A stretch of 64,000 nt of DNA from NCBI RefSeq assembly GCF_027595985.1, contig NC_073303.1, forward strand, positions 24,127,084-24,191,083, given 5' to 3'. How positions within the stretch are numbered: position 1 is the first letter of the stretch; the number at the start of each line of letters is the position of its first letter. The notes under the pieces are model-generated. The model was not told the DNA's origin. It saw only the letters and a program-made list of their open reading frames with translations, and searched no databases. A program made the translations under genes and the position numbers. This DNA comes from Sorex araneus (Eukaryota > Chordata > Mammalia > Eulipotyphla > Soricidae). Of the stretch, positions 12,526-23,389 are shown in pieces.

Positions 12526-13366
12526 AGTAAACTTAATTATGGATAAAGAATCATTATATTTTCATACTTGTAAATCAATACCCAAAACTCAAGTCTTACA
12601 CTAAATTCTGTATTTATATTTTATACTCAGTCACTACCTTGAGGTTGCATTGCTTCAAATATCCAATGGATATTCGGTTGGATATTCGAATATCCAATGT
12701 GTCATATATTGATTGTCATATATTGAGTGTCTATGTACAAGTACTTTTGAAAATATTGATATTTCAGTGTTTTGTCATATGCCATGTGAATGAAACAACT
12801 TTTTTTCCAGGACTTTCAAGGAAAAAATATAGTTACTGGGAAGATTTTACTGCCTCCTAGAATGTTAGTTACTAAATGAAAACTTCTGCTTTTAATTTAC
12901 AAGCAATTAGGTTAATCCTTGTTTCTGTCACTCTCTGTGGTACTATCCAAACATTTATGATTTAAAGTTCTTATGTGGAGAGAGATTTAGAGATCAAGGG
13001 AAAAGAGTTTTTGTTTATTACATAATGAAGAAGGCCATGAATTAATAACTGCATAAGAGTTTTTGTAACTGTCTTATATTCCTAAGGTTTTAAAATTTAG
13101 GTAATTACCACCAATGTTATCTAGTGTTTGTAAGGAGAAAAGCAAAGCTCTATAGAACTGTAATCACCTCACTTATGCAACTTTTTAATAAAAGCTTCAA
13201 TTACTTCATGCTAAGAAGTAAATGACTGAGAGGTAAATAAGTTTTCTTAGACCTCTAAGAGATCATTCCAGTTTTGGACCTTTAAAATAGAAAATTTATA
13301 GTCTCAAAAAGATACTTAAATATGTTTTGTACTTTTTTTTAGTATAGAAATTGTGAAAATGCAACT
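12526..13366. other. Single-copy DNA with a palindrome cluster
   Basis: No coding exon is recognised. The notable content is the palindrome at 12678-12697, listed separately. Confidence 0.5.
12661..12727. repeat. 20-bp perfect palindrome and nearby direct repeat
   Basis: TTGGATATTCGAATATCCAA (12678-12697) is its own reverse complement. Just upstream is a second, imperfect AATATCCAATGGATATT inverted pair. Just downstream GTCATATATTGA is repeated twice. Confidence 0.9.
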
Positions 13367-13425
13367 GAAGGGTCAGGGATATAGCTCAAGGGCAAAACAC
13401 TTGTCTTGCATGTGGTTCGGTCAAA
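13367..13425 (+). mobile_element. Possible SINE head fragment
   Basis: GGGTCAGGGATATAGCTCAA, CAAAACACTTGTCTTGCATG and GTTCGGTC resemble the tRNA head of the local SINE, then break into a purine-rich tract (13427-13510). Confidence 0.45.
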
Positions 13426-13535
13426 AGGAGAAAAAGACAGAAGAGGGAGAAGAAAAAAAAAGATGTAGGAGGAGGAAAAGGAGGGGAAGGATAACAAGAA
13501 AGAAATGAAGTAGCAGCAGCTGGAAGATATCTATT

Positions 13536-13755
13536 GATTTTTTTTTATAATTGAATCACAGTGAGATTCGCAGTTACAAAATTGTTCATGATTTGGTTTC
13601 AGTTATACAATGTTCCAATACCCTCCCTTTAGTAGTGTACATTTCCCACTACCAATGTCCCCAGTTTCCCTCCCACCCTCCAGTTCACCTGCCTCTACTG
13701 CAGACACTTTTCCTCTCTCTCTCTGTCTCTCTCTCCCTCTCTCTGAGATAATATT
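13536..13755 (-). mobile_element. Shrew L1 3' end
   Basis: TAATTGAATCACAGTGAGAT, GTTTCAGTTATACAATGTTC and the CCCTCCCACC block are the reverse complement of the L1 3' end. A CT-rich stretch of about 45 bp follows. Confidence 0.7.
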
Positions 13756-14212
13756 ATATTCTTTAAAAGACTTAGCATAAAATGAATACCCACAATATGA
13801 ATTCGGTAACATGTCAATTTTATTTCATAAAATGAATTCTATTTTTTAAAAGTGATCTTTGGTTCGTGGCATTAGTTAATTCTGGTTCTTTTCCTTATTT
13901 AGTCCGACCATACTTACTGGAAATCTGTGGGCAAAATTAAATCTAGATTTCCTGTACAAGTGAACATTCATATACTCTTTAGTTTATAAAGATCTCAAAA
14001 GATAAACTACAGAAGTTTTCTTCAGAAAGTTATTTACGAATTTTTCTTTCACTCTTCTTTTTCCTCTTTTTTGTTATAGGTATTTGTGTCACAATCGAGT
14101 TAAAGCTTTTGGTAACGATGGGCAAGATTATTGCAAATGATTGCCACAGAAGTGTCCATGATTTCCACCTCCAGTTAGAACTATTTTTCCTCTCTCTTTA
14201 TTTTTATTTAAT
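13756..14212. other. Single-copy DNA
   Basis: Nothing recognisable apart from AT- and T-rich stretches. Confidence 0.5.
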
Positions 14213-14368
14213 TTTATTTTGGACCACATGCAGTGGGTTTCAGGACTTTCCCCTGGCTCTGCACTCAGGGATCACTGCTGGTGGCGCCAGGGACTATACG
14301 GTATGCTGGGGATTGAACTTGGCTTGGTAGCTTGGAGAGCACGTTCCCTACCTGCTATACATTTGTTG
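14213..14368 (-). mobile_element. SINE family A, diverged
   Basis: GGACCACATGCAGTGGGTTT, CTGGCTCTGCACTCAGGGAT and ATGCTGGGGATTGAACTTGG keep the body. The head (about 14335-14368) is heavily mutated. Confidence 0.65.
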
Positions 14369-14439
14369 AAGAGATTTTTGTCACTTCACTTCATGCACAA
14401 CTCCGTTGTCATAGTAAGTTTTGCTTGTTATTTGCATTT

Positions 14440-15140
14440 AAAAAGTATGAATGAGGCTGGTCTCCACCCAGATGTGATCTGAGTGGACGCACATGTGTGG
14501 CCCCTCCGTTGCTGAACGCCCAGGATTCCAGAGGCCATCTAACTACTCTCGGCACCAGCAGCTTCTTGAAGAAATGCCTCCAGACTGTGAAGTAAGCCAC
14601 GGCCCCATGCTGCCCCAGGAGGGGAAAGGTTTTTCTCTTTTGGTTATTCCTTTCTGGGGTGGGGGGGGGTGGGGCGCGGCATGGCGACCGCCATTTTATA
14701 AGGCCCACTAAACAGAGGTACGACCTTGCAATGATGCAATTTTTTTTTTTACAATGATGCAATTTTTGGCAGAAATTTCCCTGGACTTGGCTACTAAAAT
14801 ACAGTAATCCAGACCTCATGTGTCTTCATTCTCAGCAAGGGAAAACAAATTATCAAATGCTGCGTATTCAGCAGGTTCGATGTTGGGGGGAAATTCCAAA
14901 TAATAATAGTGAGTTTTATGTTGAAATATTGAATGTAATCAAAGTAAAGAGAAAGTAAAGTGAAAATTATCAGCTACACAGGCAGGGGTGGGAGTGGGGT
15001 GGGATGTATACTGGGGTTCTTTGTGGTGGAACATGAGCACTGGTGAAGGGATGGGTGTTTGAGCATTGTATCACTGAGACTTAAGCCTGAAAACTTTGTA
15101 ACTTTTCACATGGTGATTCAATAAAACATTAAGAAAAAAA
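14440..15140 (+). mobile_element. Shrew L1 3'UTR and 3' end
   Basis: The end CACTGGTGAAGGGATGGGTG, TGAGCATTGTATCACTGAGA, AACTTTGTAACTTT, GTGATTCAATAAAAC is the standard local L1 terminus. Upstream material (a G-rich run near 14655 and a GCGCGGCATGGCGACCGCC patch) probably belongs to its 3'UTR; the 5' limit is uncertain. ACAATGATGCAATTTTT-like sequence is locally duplicated around 14730-14765. Confidence 0.65.
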
Positions 15141-15849
15141 TAAATAAAGTCCTCACTTTATTTTATTTTTTTGTAAAAAAAAAAAGTATGAATAAGTACC
15201 TTCATTAAATCGCTCTTCCATTATCTTTCCATGCTGCAATTATTGTTGTGTTTTGCTTAACTATTTTATGTTCCATACTTAATCTGAAAGAATTTATTTC
15301 TATTTATTCATGCAATCAATTATTTGAATGTATATTCTGGGTAAGATTCACTCGAGATGCTGTGGAGTTGGTTACAGTTGACATAGATTCCAAGTTCCCC
15401 AGGACAGTTGTGTGTGACCCCACATCATTCAGAGCACGCCTCAGAGCATCGCTCTCAATGTTTCAGTTTTGTTCTTCTGTCTTATGTTTTCTTTGTCCTC
15501 ACATTGTAACAAAGTAGAGAAATAAATTATAGGAGAATGGTGGTAGAGCCAGTGCTGCTTTCTTCTCTCTTTTTTCTTAATAACAAACAAAACAAAACAT
15601 GTTTTTAGAAATAAAATTATTTTTCTGAGAAATCCTCCACAGCGTTTCCCTTATTGTTGTTGCTATTGTTTAATTTCGAGGGAATGAGATCATTGGTAAA
15701 ATTATCACTAAGGAAAGGATAAGACTTTAAAAGTGGATTTAGATTAGCTGTATCATGTTGGGCTATTAACCAGAATAGTTACAGCAGATGAATAAACATC
15801 CAGGGATTCTCCATTTAACTTCAGAGTTTAGTATAACATTAAGACCCTT
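15141..15849. other. Single-copy DNA
   Basis: No exon or repeat recognised. The ORF at 15248-15517 has no domain I can identify. Confidence 0.45.
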
Positions 15850-16028
15850 GGGGACAGAGTGATAGTAGGATGGGTAGGGTGTTTGCCTTGCACACAGTTG
15901 ACCCAAGTTTCAATCCCCAGGACCCTACAGGGTACCCTAAGCCCCACTAGTAATGATTCCTGGACGCAATGCAGAGTCAGGAGTAAGTCCTGAGCATAGT
16001 TGGTGTGACCAACAAACAAACAAGCAAA
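15850..16028 (+). mobile_element. SINE family A
   Basis: GGGGACAGAGTGATAGTAGG, GGGTAGGGTGTTTGCCTTGC, a degenerate B box (AGTTTCAATCCCC), and a tail of AACAAACAAACAAGC. Confidence 0.8.
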
Positions 16029-17112
16029 GAAGACTTCCTGAGAATCTGCCTTGAGTGCTCTTTCTAGTTTTCTTCCACTATTTACTACCAGTTTCCTAAC
16101 CTAACCCCATAAACTTCTAATTCTGTATGTGACTATTTGCATGTCTTAGATAAGCAGGCTGTCCTTTATTGCTCACCAGAACTCCAACTGCCCTTTGAGA
16201 CACCACTGCTAAAATGTCAATGTCTCATACAGAGTCAGCTGTATGTTCGCTGAGATCAAAGACACATTTCTTATAACTCAACTTAACTCTTTCCATACTG
16301 AATTCTGATGAGGAGTTTTCAGGCATATTTCTCCCCACACTTAGAAAAAACTTGAAGGGAATGCTTTGTCTTTGCAAGGATGTTTCCCAGAGAGGTAACA
16401 AGCAGGTCATGGGTATTCTGCAAATGATGCTCGGATGAATGAGCCTATGGAAGGAATGAGGGAGCGGATTAATCTGAACCATGAAGCCTGGACTGAGGTT
16501 TCTTTGTCTGGTTGTTCATGCACGTTACAGAGATGGCTCGATGACCAATGCAAGCTAAGGAGAATCTTTCTGCAACTGCTCAAACTACATACAGGTCAGG
16601 GAATTTCAGCATAAAACCAGACTTCTTAGGTGGCTATGATTCAAGTTGTATGTTTGATGACCAGCAAAGGTCCCAGAAAATTCCTCTGGAATGGACCAAG
16701 AGACTTCCATTCAAGGTTGTTGGTGTAGGGAAAATGAAGAGATTTTCATCAAAGATGCTAGTGTGTCACTTGGCCTGACCCACTTTCACCATGGCTTTAT
16801 TGTTGGGATGAACCTGCCATGCAGTGGGTGCTAATTTATAAAAAGAGGAAATCCACAGTTGATGATGTGAAAGGGTCCTTGTATGCCCTTTCATGGAGGT
16901 GTGCTCTCAAAAAGGAGAAGAAATATTATTTCAGACATGAACAGTATTGAGGGTATAATCAGACATGCTCCCTTTCGGGAGAAAAATTATTCCTCTCTCC
17001 TTTGTGGCTAGCAGATGACAGCAAACTTTCATGTCCCCTGACAAGATAACTCTGACACTTTCCTCTAGGAAAGGCAATTGATCATTTGGTCCTGCTCAAG
17101 AATAGCATGGAG

Positions 17113-17122
17113 TATATAAAAG
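17113..17122 (+). promoter_or_regulatory. Consensus TATA-box match
   Basis: TATATAAAAG matches the TATA consensus and is followed after about 30 bp by a CT-rich initiator-like region (CTTCTTTCTAGCC). No attached transcript or ORF is visible, so promoter function is only a possibility. Confidence 0.3.
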
Positions 17123-17479
17123 CACTCCCAGAGCTCCCTTCTTTCTAGCCACCTCCTTTGAAAACATGTGAAAACACACAGGATGTTCTTCATTAGATAA
17201 GGAGCTTACTTGTGATTTTTATCCTCAAAGTCTCTTGAAGACTGAGAGCTATGACAAGAGGCCATTTCTGCTCCGTAATGTAAACCAGAAAAGCTCTTCT
17301 CAGGCCTCAAACTTGCCCTCAACCTATCTAATCTGTCAACATTCATCTTCTATCTTGAACTTCTTGGAGTGTCTGCCTGGAGCTTATTGCGGAAAATTTA
17401 TTATAGATTATTTTGGGTCATGTGTTCTCTGAAGTTTCATAATGCTTCAGGTACATTGAAAACATCTGAGGGATAGGAG

Positions 17480-17565
17480 GTCTGATTCTTTGGTAACCCC
17501 TAAAGTGCCTAGCAAAATGCGAAGGACATAAATCAGGCTCGATGAAAAGTTTGATTGATATATTC
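17480..17565 (+). mobile_element. Possible L2 3' fragment
   Basis: AAAGTGCCTAGCAAAATGCG, AAGGACATAAATCAGGCTC, GATGAAAAGTTTGATTGA follows the L2 3'-end pattern (low-frequency transcript note, then repeats of TTGATTGA type). Confidence 0.4.
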
Positions 17566-18039
17566 CCTGTAAAAGGTATAAAAAAGATATGTGAGAGAAT
17601 ATTAATCACAGAATTTAGACTTCTTTTTAGGAAATTCCATAAGAAGTCATTAACAATTTACAACTATAACTGAACATTATTTTATCTTGTAACTCAAAAA
17701 AACAGTGTTCATGACCAATAACATATATAGTTTCCTTTCAACCTGAAGCTGGTCCCCTCTTTTATGCCTCTAATGGATTTCAATAATAGGGTTTAAACAT
17801 CACATTCTTGAACCTAACCAGGATGTATTTATTTGAATTTTCTGGGTCCCATCGTAGTCTCACACCTTGCAAACTCTAACTAAGACCTGCAGACACCCGT
17901 GAGAAGCCATTTAAATATAGCAGTCATTAGTGAAGGATTTTAGTGAAATGATGAGTTATTGATCTACCAGAATTCTCTTTTATGTCCACAATGAAGCTGG
18001 CAAGAAATAGAAAAAATATATATAAATCTCCATATGTTT

Positions 18040-18215
18040 GTTTTTTTTTTTGCTTTTTGGGTCACACCCAGTGATGCTCAGGGGTTACTCCTGGTTTTGC
18101 ACTCAGGAATCACTCCTGGCAATGCTTGGGGGACCATATGGGATGCCGGGGATCGAACCCGGGTCGGCTGCGTGCAAGGCAAATGCCCTACCCGCTGTGC
18201 TATCACTCCGGCCCC
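18040..18215 (-). mobile_element. SINE family A, young
   Basis: T11 tail, then GCTTTTTGGGTCACACCCAG through CTATCACTCCGGCCCC. The B box on the minus strand is GGGTTCGATCCCC, close to consensus, and divergence is low. Confidence 0.9.
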
Positions 18216-18280
18216 TACATATGTTATTTTATGTAAATATATTTATATGATGATACAAAGTCCAAATGATAAAAAAGAGT

Positions 18281-18457
18281 GGGGGCCTAAGTGATAGCAC
18301 AACAGGTAGGGCGTCTGCCTTGCACACAGCTGACCTGGGTTTGATTCCCAGTATCCCATATGGTCCCCCAAGCACCACCAGGAGTAATTCCTGAGTGTGG
18401 AGCCAGGAGTATTCCCTGTCCATTACCAGCTATGACCCAAAAAGTGAAAAAAAAAAA
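18281..18457 (+). mobile_element. SINE family A, inverted to its neighbour
   Basis: GGGGCCTAAGTGATAGCACA, B box GGGTTTGATTCCC, A-rich tail. Target-site duplication GATAAAAAAGAGT/GATAAAAAAGAAT at 18268-18280 and 18458-18470. It faces the 18040 copy across 65 bp. Confidence 0.9.
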
Positions 18458-18470
18458 GATAAAAAAGAAT

Positions 18471-18829
18471 GAAAGGGTCTAGTGGTACTGTGTCGGGTGG
18501 CCTAGGTAACCTAGGCACCAAAGGAACTGAGCAGCATCTTAACCTCAAGGTTTTGCATTGAACATGAGCCAGGCTGGTTAAAAATCACAGGTGGAGCCCT
18601 TGGGTCTCCAGAGAACTGCTTGGGAGCTCCCCCCCAAAACATTAATTAATAAGAGGACCTCCACTACCTCCACTACCCAGTTATCGCCACACTCTAAGCC
18701 ACTTTCCAGACACATCAAAAGACACTTAATACCCATTTTCCATAATTACCGCACCATATTTGATGGGGTTAAAACATAGTGTGAACCATGGGAACACCTG
18801 TAAGGGTGATTAGAGGCTGCTCTAAAAGC
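18471..18829. other. Left flank of the RTE element
   Basis: No gene is seen. Part of this stretch could belong to the RTE 5' end, but no second copy in the window lets me fix the boundary. Confidence 0.4.
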
Positions 18830-18975
18830 CTCCATCCTTCTTGGAGAGCCCGGCAGCTACCAAGAGTATCCCGCCCGCGTGGCAGAGCCTGGCAAGCTAC
18901 CCATGGCGTATTTGACATGCCAAAAACAGTAACAACAATGGGCCTCATTCCCCTGACACTGAAAGAGGCCCCAAT

Positions 18976-19935
18976 ATGGCAACGTTGAGGATGAGCAAAG
19001 AGAGGCTCATAAAATCTCAGGGACAAACTAGACTGCCAAAACGGAGGACTAAAATGACTGTCTGTACTTTCAATGCATGTATGCTGGCATCGGAAGCATC
19101 CATCGAGGACCTGACAGTGCAAGCACAGAAGATCAAGTACAACATCGTTGGTCTGACTGAAATGAGAAGGCATTGATCACATCACACCATTTTCGACACT
19201 GGAGAACTGTTCCTCGGAATATGCGAAAACAGAGGCATCAGTGGCATCGGTGTCCTTGTCAACACAAACTTGGCCATGAGCATTGATTCATTTGAATGCC
19301 TAACACCCCGAATTGGATGATTACATTTTAATAGGTGTGGCTCACTGCTGGAAGTACCTATCTTCATAGTCTATGCACCAACATCCAACTACGATGAAAA
19401 AGAAATTGAGAAGTTCTACATGGAGCTGGAGAAGTTCCATAAAGAAGACCACACCTTCTACAAGATCATTGTTGGTGATTTTAATGCCAAGATAGGACCA
19501 AGAAGGTCGCCCAAAGAATTTCACATTGGGATCCATGGCCTAGAATGGAACGAACAGGGTGAGAGACTGTCTGAGTTCATCATGTCAACCAACAACATCC
19601 ATGGTAACTCACAGTTCCAGAAGGCCGAATCTAAACGTTGGACATGGGTGTCTCCTGATGGACAGTTCCACAACGAAATTGATCACATCATATTTAATCA
19701 AAGGTTTTGCCTGACCGATGTCATTGTTGTCCCCAAATTCCAAATGGGATCAGACCACCATCTCATTCGTGCAAAATTCTACTTCACAGAGTGGGGAGAA
19801 AGGACTGCAAAGTTTAAGTTTAAGAAGAGAATTCCCAGAATGACCACCAACTGGAATCCCTTTGGCACTATCGTGGCAACATGGGAAGACGCCATCATTG
19901 ACAACATCTATGAGGAATATGGTCGACTAGTTTAG
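18976..19935 (+). pseudogene. RTE AP-endonuclease domain, decayed
   Basis: Read in the frame of 18976. Motifs of the APE-type endonuclease appear in order: CTFNACML (Asn), VGLTEMRR (Glu), FIVYAPTSNY (Tyr), IVGDFNAKIG (Asp/Asn), NEIDHIIF (Asp) and GSDHHLIRAK (Asp-His). In-frame stops break it at 19174-19176, 19318-19320 and 19933-19935. In a live element this domain nicks target DNA for target-primed reverse transcription. Because all catalytic motifs remain and only point stops interrupt them, decay looks fairly recent. Confidence 0.88.
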
Positions 19936-20153
19936 CACCTTTATGTGCAAAGAATGCCGAGAGTGAAAAACCACAAACAGACTCCTGTCTTCAGAAACTT
20001 TCGAGCTCAGTCACCAACGTGGTTTGGCACGAGCCTCAGGCAATCACAAACTAATGTCCGAGCTTGCAAAGCAGTGCAGCGAAGCAATAAAGGAAGACCT
20101 CAAAGACAGAAGAGCAATAGTGTTGGCCGATGCGGCAGATGCTGGGAAAAGTA

Positions 20154-20454
20154 TTCGCAACGATGATCAAGAATGCCAAAGCATCGAAAATCAGATGGGC
20201 CGGACACGTAATGCAATTTAGACACAAACACTGGACTACAGCTGTTACTGTCTGGATTCCACAGGATGTCAAAAGACCGCATGGCCACTCACCTACCAGA
20301 TGGTCAGACTTCTTTGTCAAAACCTTGAACGAAAGGTTTGAGGCTCTTCCTGTTCCTGGAGCAAGCAGATACCATTGGGCTATGCGACAGGGATGAATGG
20401 AGACATTACTCGTGCCCACTCAAGCAAATCTATGATCAAAGAGATGACAAGTGA
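20154..20454 (+). pseudogene. RTE ORF C-terminal segment
   Basis: After the deletion joint the peptide reads KASKIRWAGHVMQF, then TRWSDFFVKTLNERFEALPV, then RYHWAM. A further frameshift near 20385 is followed by RDEWRHYSCPLKQIYDQRDD and TGA. RWAGHV and RWSDFF are hallmark strings of the end of RTE ORFs. This end is the same DNA that forms the tail of SINE family B. Confidence 0.85.
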
Positions 20455-20779
20455 TGACAATAAGAGGAAACAGAATAAGCGACAAAATTCTCTATTTCTA
20501 CTACATACAGACACTTGGAAAATTGACACATGGCAAACCTGTATTTTATTAATATACAATTAAAGATACAAATAGCTAGCTATTGAATTAGAGCTATTAA
20601 AATAATTGAGACCAACTCATTTTGCACAAAGTGGCAGTGCAATGTTAAGAAAATCAGTAACATGTGGGTGTATTGTGCTAGAATACAAGTTACTATTATT
20701 TTTGCAGTTGGTGGCCTCAAGTACTTAAAATTTAGGGAAGACAATACGATCTCCTCTGTTTCATATATCTTAAATTCTT
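20455..20779. other. Single-copy DNA
   Basis: No gene or repeat seen. It ends with the left target-site duplication of the next L1. Confidence 0.5.
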
Positions 20780-20946
20780 TTTTTTTTTTTGCTTCTAATT
20801 TATATTTTTTTTAATTTTTTTTTTTAATTTTTTATTGTGGAAAGTTACAAAGTTACAAAGTTTTCAGGTTTAAATCTCAGTTATACAATGCTCGAATACC
20901 CATCCCTTCACCAGTGCTCATATTCCACCACCAAGAATCCCAGTAT
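20780..20946 (-). mobile_element. Short L1 3' end with perfect duplication
   Basis: A poly(T)-rich tail, then GTTTTCAGGTTTAAATCTCA, TTATACAATGCTCGAATACC, CATCCCTTCACCAGTGCTCA. Target-site duplication TATCTTAAATTCTT at 20766-20779 and 20947-20960, 14 of 14 matching. A heavily 5'-truncated, recent insertion. Confidence 0.9.
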
Positions 20947-21136
20947 TATCTTAAATTCTTATCACCATTCTAAAATTACTTTTTTTTCATTACCTCAATT
21001 TCTATAGATTTTTTAAATTGGCATCAACAATATAATTTGTTTACTTTCTGCCATCTATTTCAAACTGTGCTTTGATTTATCTTACTAGGGTTACAACTTC
21101 TTAATGTCAGAAATAATAAGGATGATGTGGACAGTA

Positions 21137-21255
21137 ATAAGTGCTAACATTTATCATGCCCTTATTTTGTGCTGCACTTTAGTGGTTTTTATTGATTCAG
21201 GTTCATAAAACCACATTGCTTCATCTTTTTATGCCCATTAGGCCTAATAGCCCTT
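21137..21255 (-). mobile_element. MIR fragment
   Basis: AGTGCTAACATTTATCATGC, CTTATTTTGTGCTGCACTTT and TTATTGATTCAGGTTCA follow the 3' half of MIR in reverse orientation. Ancient and diverged. Confidence 0.5.
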
Positions 21256-21686
21256 GGGATAAAATTACCTAAGAGATCAACAATAGGCAAACAAAACTCG
21301 TAACTTTCCTCTTTGGTAAATAGAGGAAAAATAGTAAGATTGGATTGAGAACCAAAAAACATCACTGATCTTTCTCTACATTTATGTTTTACAGAAGTTG
21401 TCTTCTCCAAGGAAGAGTCACTTCAGATGACACTGCCAGTCATCTGTTCAGTTGTATGTATGTAATGGTCCTTGGAAAATGCCCTTTGACTTGCTGAATA
21501 TTCTACAGAACCAATTGTGAAAAGTGACTGCATAAACAATGATGATACTCTATACTCTGAGGACTTTACTGGGTATTGGACATGCTACTATTTCAAATTT
21601 AGAATGGAATGTCTCATGAAGAATATGAGGTATAGTATTTATATATGCAGTGCATAATATATTAATATATTATTATATATAGAATT
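21256..21686. other. Single-copy DNA, AT-rich at right
   Basis: No gene recognised. The last 40 bp are TA-rich beside the next SINE tail. Confidence 0.5.
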
Positions 21687-21866
21687 TTTTTTTTTGCTTT
21701 TTTGGGTCACACCCGGTGATGCACAGGGGTTACTCCTGGCACTGGCACTGCACTCAGGAATTACTCCTGGTGGTGCTCAGGGGACCATATGGGATGCTGA
21801 GAATCAAACCCAAGTCAGCCACACACAAGGCAAATGCCCTATCTGCTGTGCTATTGCTCCAGCCCG
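21687..21866 (-). mobile_element. SINE family A
   Basis: TTTTTTTTTGCTTTTTTGGG to CTATTGCTCCAGCCC. A 6-bp internal duplication (CTGGCACTGGCACTGCACTC) distinguishes this copy. Confidence 0.88.
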
Positions 21867-21989
21867 TAACATTTTATTAATAATATAAATGATGTGAGTT
21901 GTAGACATATAATTCACATGTTCCAAATAAGTTTCCTAATGCATTGAAGAGGTGTGTTTCTAGCTTCTTTGTTCATTGATAGGGGATAG

Positions 21990-23120
21990 ACTGGAAATTG
22001 TGTGGATTTGAAGCTTCCAAGTACTACGAAAATAATAGGGATACCAGATAGCTATGGCCATGTAAACTCATCAACCCGGCTTCACAGATTCATGACTAAT
22101 CTTGAGAGATATGCAAGCCAAGCCACTAAAATTCATGGGTACACTAAATTTTCAGCCCTCAGGCTGAAAACTCTGGAGTGCCCTTGGGATCGTTGCGGCT
22201 GTGTCCCACGCCTGTCAAAGCTCTGGCAGTTGTATGAACAACCCACGGCCACTATGCTAGTGGCCCACCTTCTCTGCCCCAGGACTAATCTCTGCAGGGA
22301 CACCAGGCTGATGAAAATTCCAGGTACACCAGTTTTCAGGCTGGAAAGTCTGAGCTTTTCTCAGATTGAGGGCTGGCAGCCTCCCCTCCCGCCCTGCTCC
22401 AGGTACTTCTGAAAACCCTATCAGCCACACCCACATCCCACAGCTGCCAGGATATAAACTGATTAACCCAGTTCTACAGATCTGGAGTCCCTGGAATGTG
22501 GAACCTCATATGTGGCCATGCTGCACCTCTAAATTCCACAATACTGATCGCCCAGTAGGAGCACAGCAAAATTAGTTGCAAAAATCGCATAGAAGCCCAC
22601 TAAGCTCAAAGGCTCATCTAGCAACAAGCAGCTTAGTGAACCCTCAGACGGTGACTTAATGAGCTCACAGTGAGATATAATTTTTCTTCTTTTTTTTGCT
22701 TTTTGGGTCACACCCAGCAATGCACAGGGGTTACCTCCTGGCTTTGCACTCAGGAATTACTCCTGGCGATGCTCAGGGGACCATATGGGATGCTGGGAAT
22801 CAAACCCGGGTTGGTCGAATGCAAGGCAAATGCCCTACCCGCTGTGCTATTGCTTCAGCCCCGAGATATAATTATTTTCAAAATTTTTCTTTTGCTCAAG
22901 TATGTTTTAATAATTCCACTAGCCATCTAGTTGTAGCAAGCAATATAAAATGAATTATTTCTTGCCTAAGGGGCTATGCAAAGGGGGTGAGTGGGAAACG
23001 GGATAATAGTGAAAGAAGGTCACACTGGTGGTAAGGTAGGTGCTGGGACATTGGATGCTCATAAGAACTGTATTATAAACAACTTTGTGAACCACCGTGG
23101 TCAAATAAAGTAAAAAAAAA
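21990..23120 (+). mobile_element. Shrew L1 3'UTR, interrupted by a SINE
   Basis: A GC-rich 3'UTR-like stretch (22160-22600) leads to GGTCACACTGGTGGTAAG, GGTGCTGGGACATTGGATG, ACAACTTTGTGAACCACC, AATAAAGT plus A-run. This terminus is a variant of the other L1 ends. The SINE at 22688-22862 splits it. The left limit is a guess. Confidence 0.5.
22688..22862 (-). mobile_element. SINE family A
   Basis: TTTTTTTTGCTTTTTGGGTC through CTATTGCTTCAGCCCC. Target-site duplication GAGATATAATT at 22672-22682 and 22863-22873. Confidence 0.9.
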
Positions 23121-23389
23121 AAACTTTTAAAGGGAAAAAAGAAAATAATAAAGAAACCATTAGTATAGAGCACTGAAAGACTAAAATTATAAATCAGAAT
23201 AAGACCTTAGAAACTCTCTTTGGGAAATTAACTTTTGGATAATGAAAAGATTTCTTCATAGATGAGTATTATATAGTCTTTATTCTTTAATTAGAGAAAA
23301 TAAATCTCAGATATTTTATGGAATTTCCAATATATAAGATGACTCAAAAAAAAAACCAAACCCAATTGCTCTCTCTATTCTCCTTTTTT

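Larger units (their letters stand above)
16029..18039. other. Repeat-poor 2-kb stretch
   Basis: Apart from a weak L2 match (17480-17565) and a TATA motif (17113-17122), no exon or repeat is recognised. The ORFs at 16548-16778 and 17235-17432 have no known domain and no convincing splice sites around them. Confidence 0.5.
18830..20465 (+). mobile_element. RTE-clade LINE, internally deleted
   Basis: Order: 5'UTR (GAGAGCCCGGCAGCTACCAA, ATGCCAAAAACAGTAACAAC), endonuclease ORF in one frame from 18976, then a frameshift near 19940 into a segment with LARASGNHK and SELAKQC (about 19995-20160), then directly the ORF C-terminus. The reverse transcriptase core, expected to be several hundred codons, is missing at the joint near 20160. 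The 3' end encodes PLKQIYDQRDDK and stops at 20452-20454 with almost no 3'UTR. Domain content and wording resemble nematode RTE elements more than mammalian BovB. From memory it matches the RTE1_Sar type. The copy is dead. Confidence 0.85.

Noticed and set aside
18034-18423. Repeated short ORFs with GPYGMLGIEPGSAACKANALP-like wording (also at 22670, 31810, 36404, 58356 and elsewhere)
   Set aside because: These are translations of SINE family A in open frames, not a protein family.
18830-20465. BovB, the usual mammalian RTE
   Set aside because: The motif wording and the 3' end differ from BovB as I know it and agree better with nematode-type RTE; a tree would be decisive.
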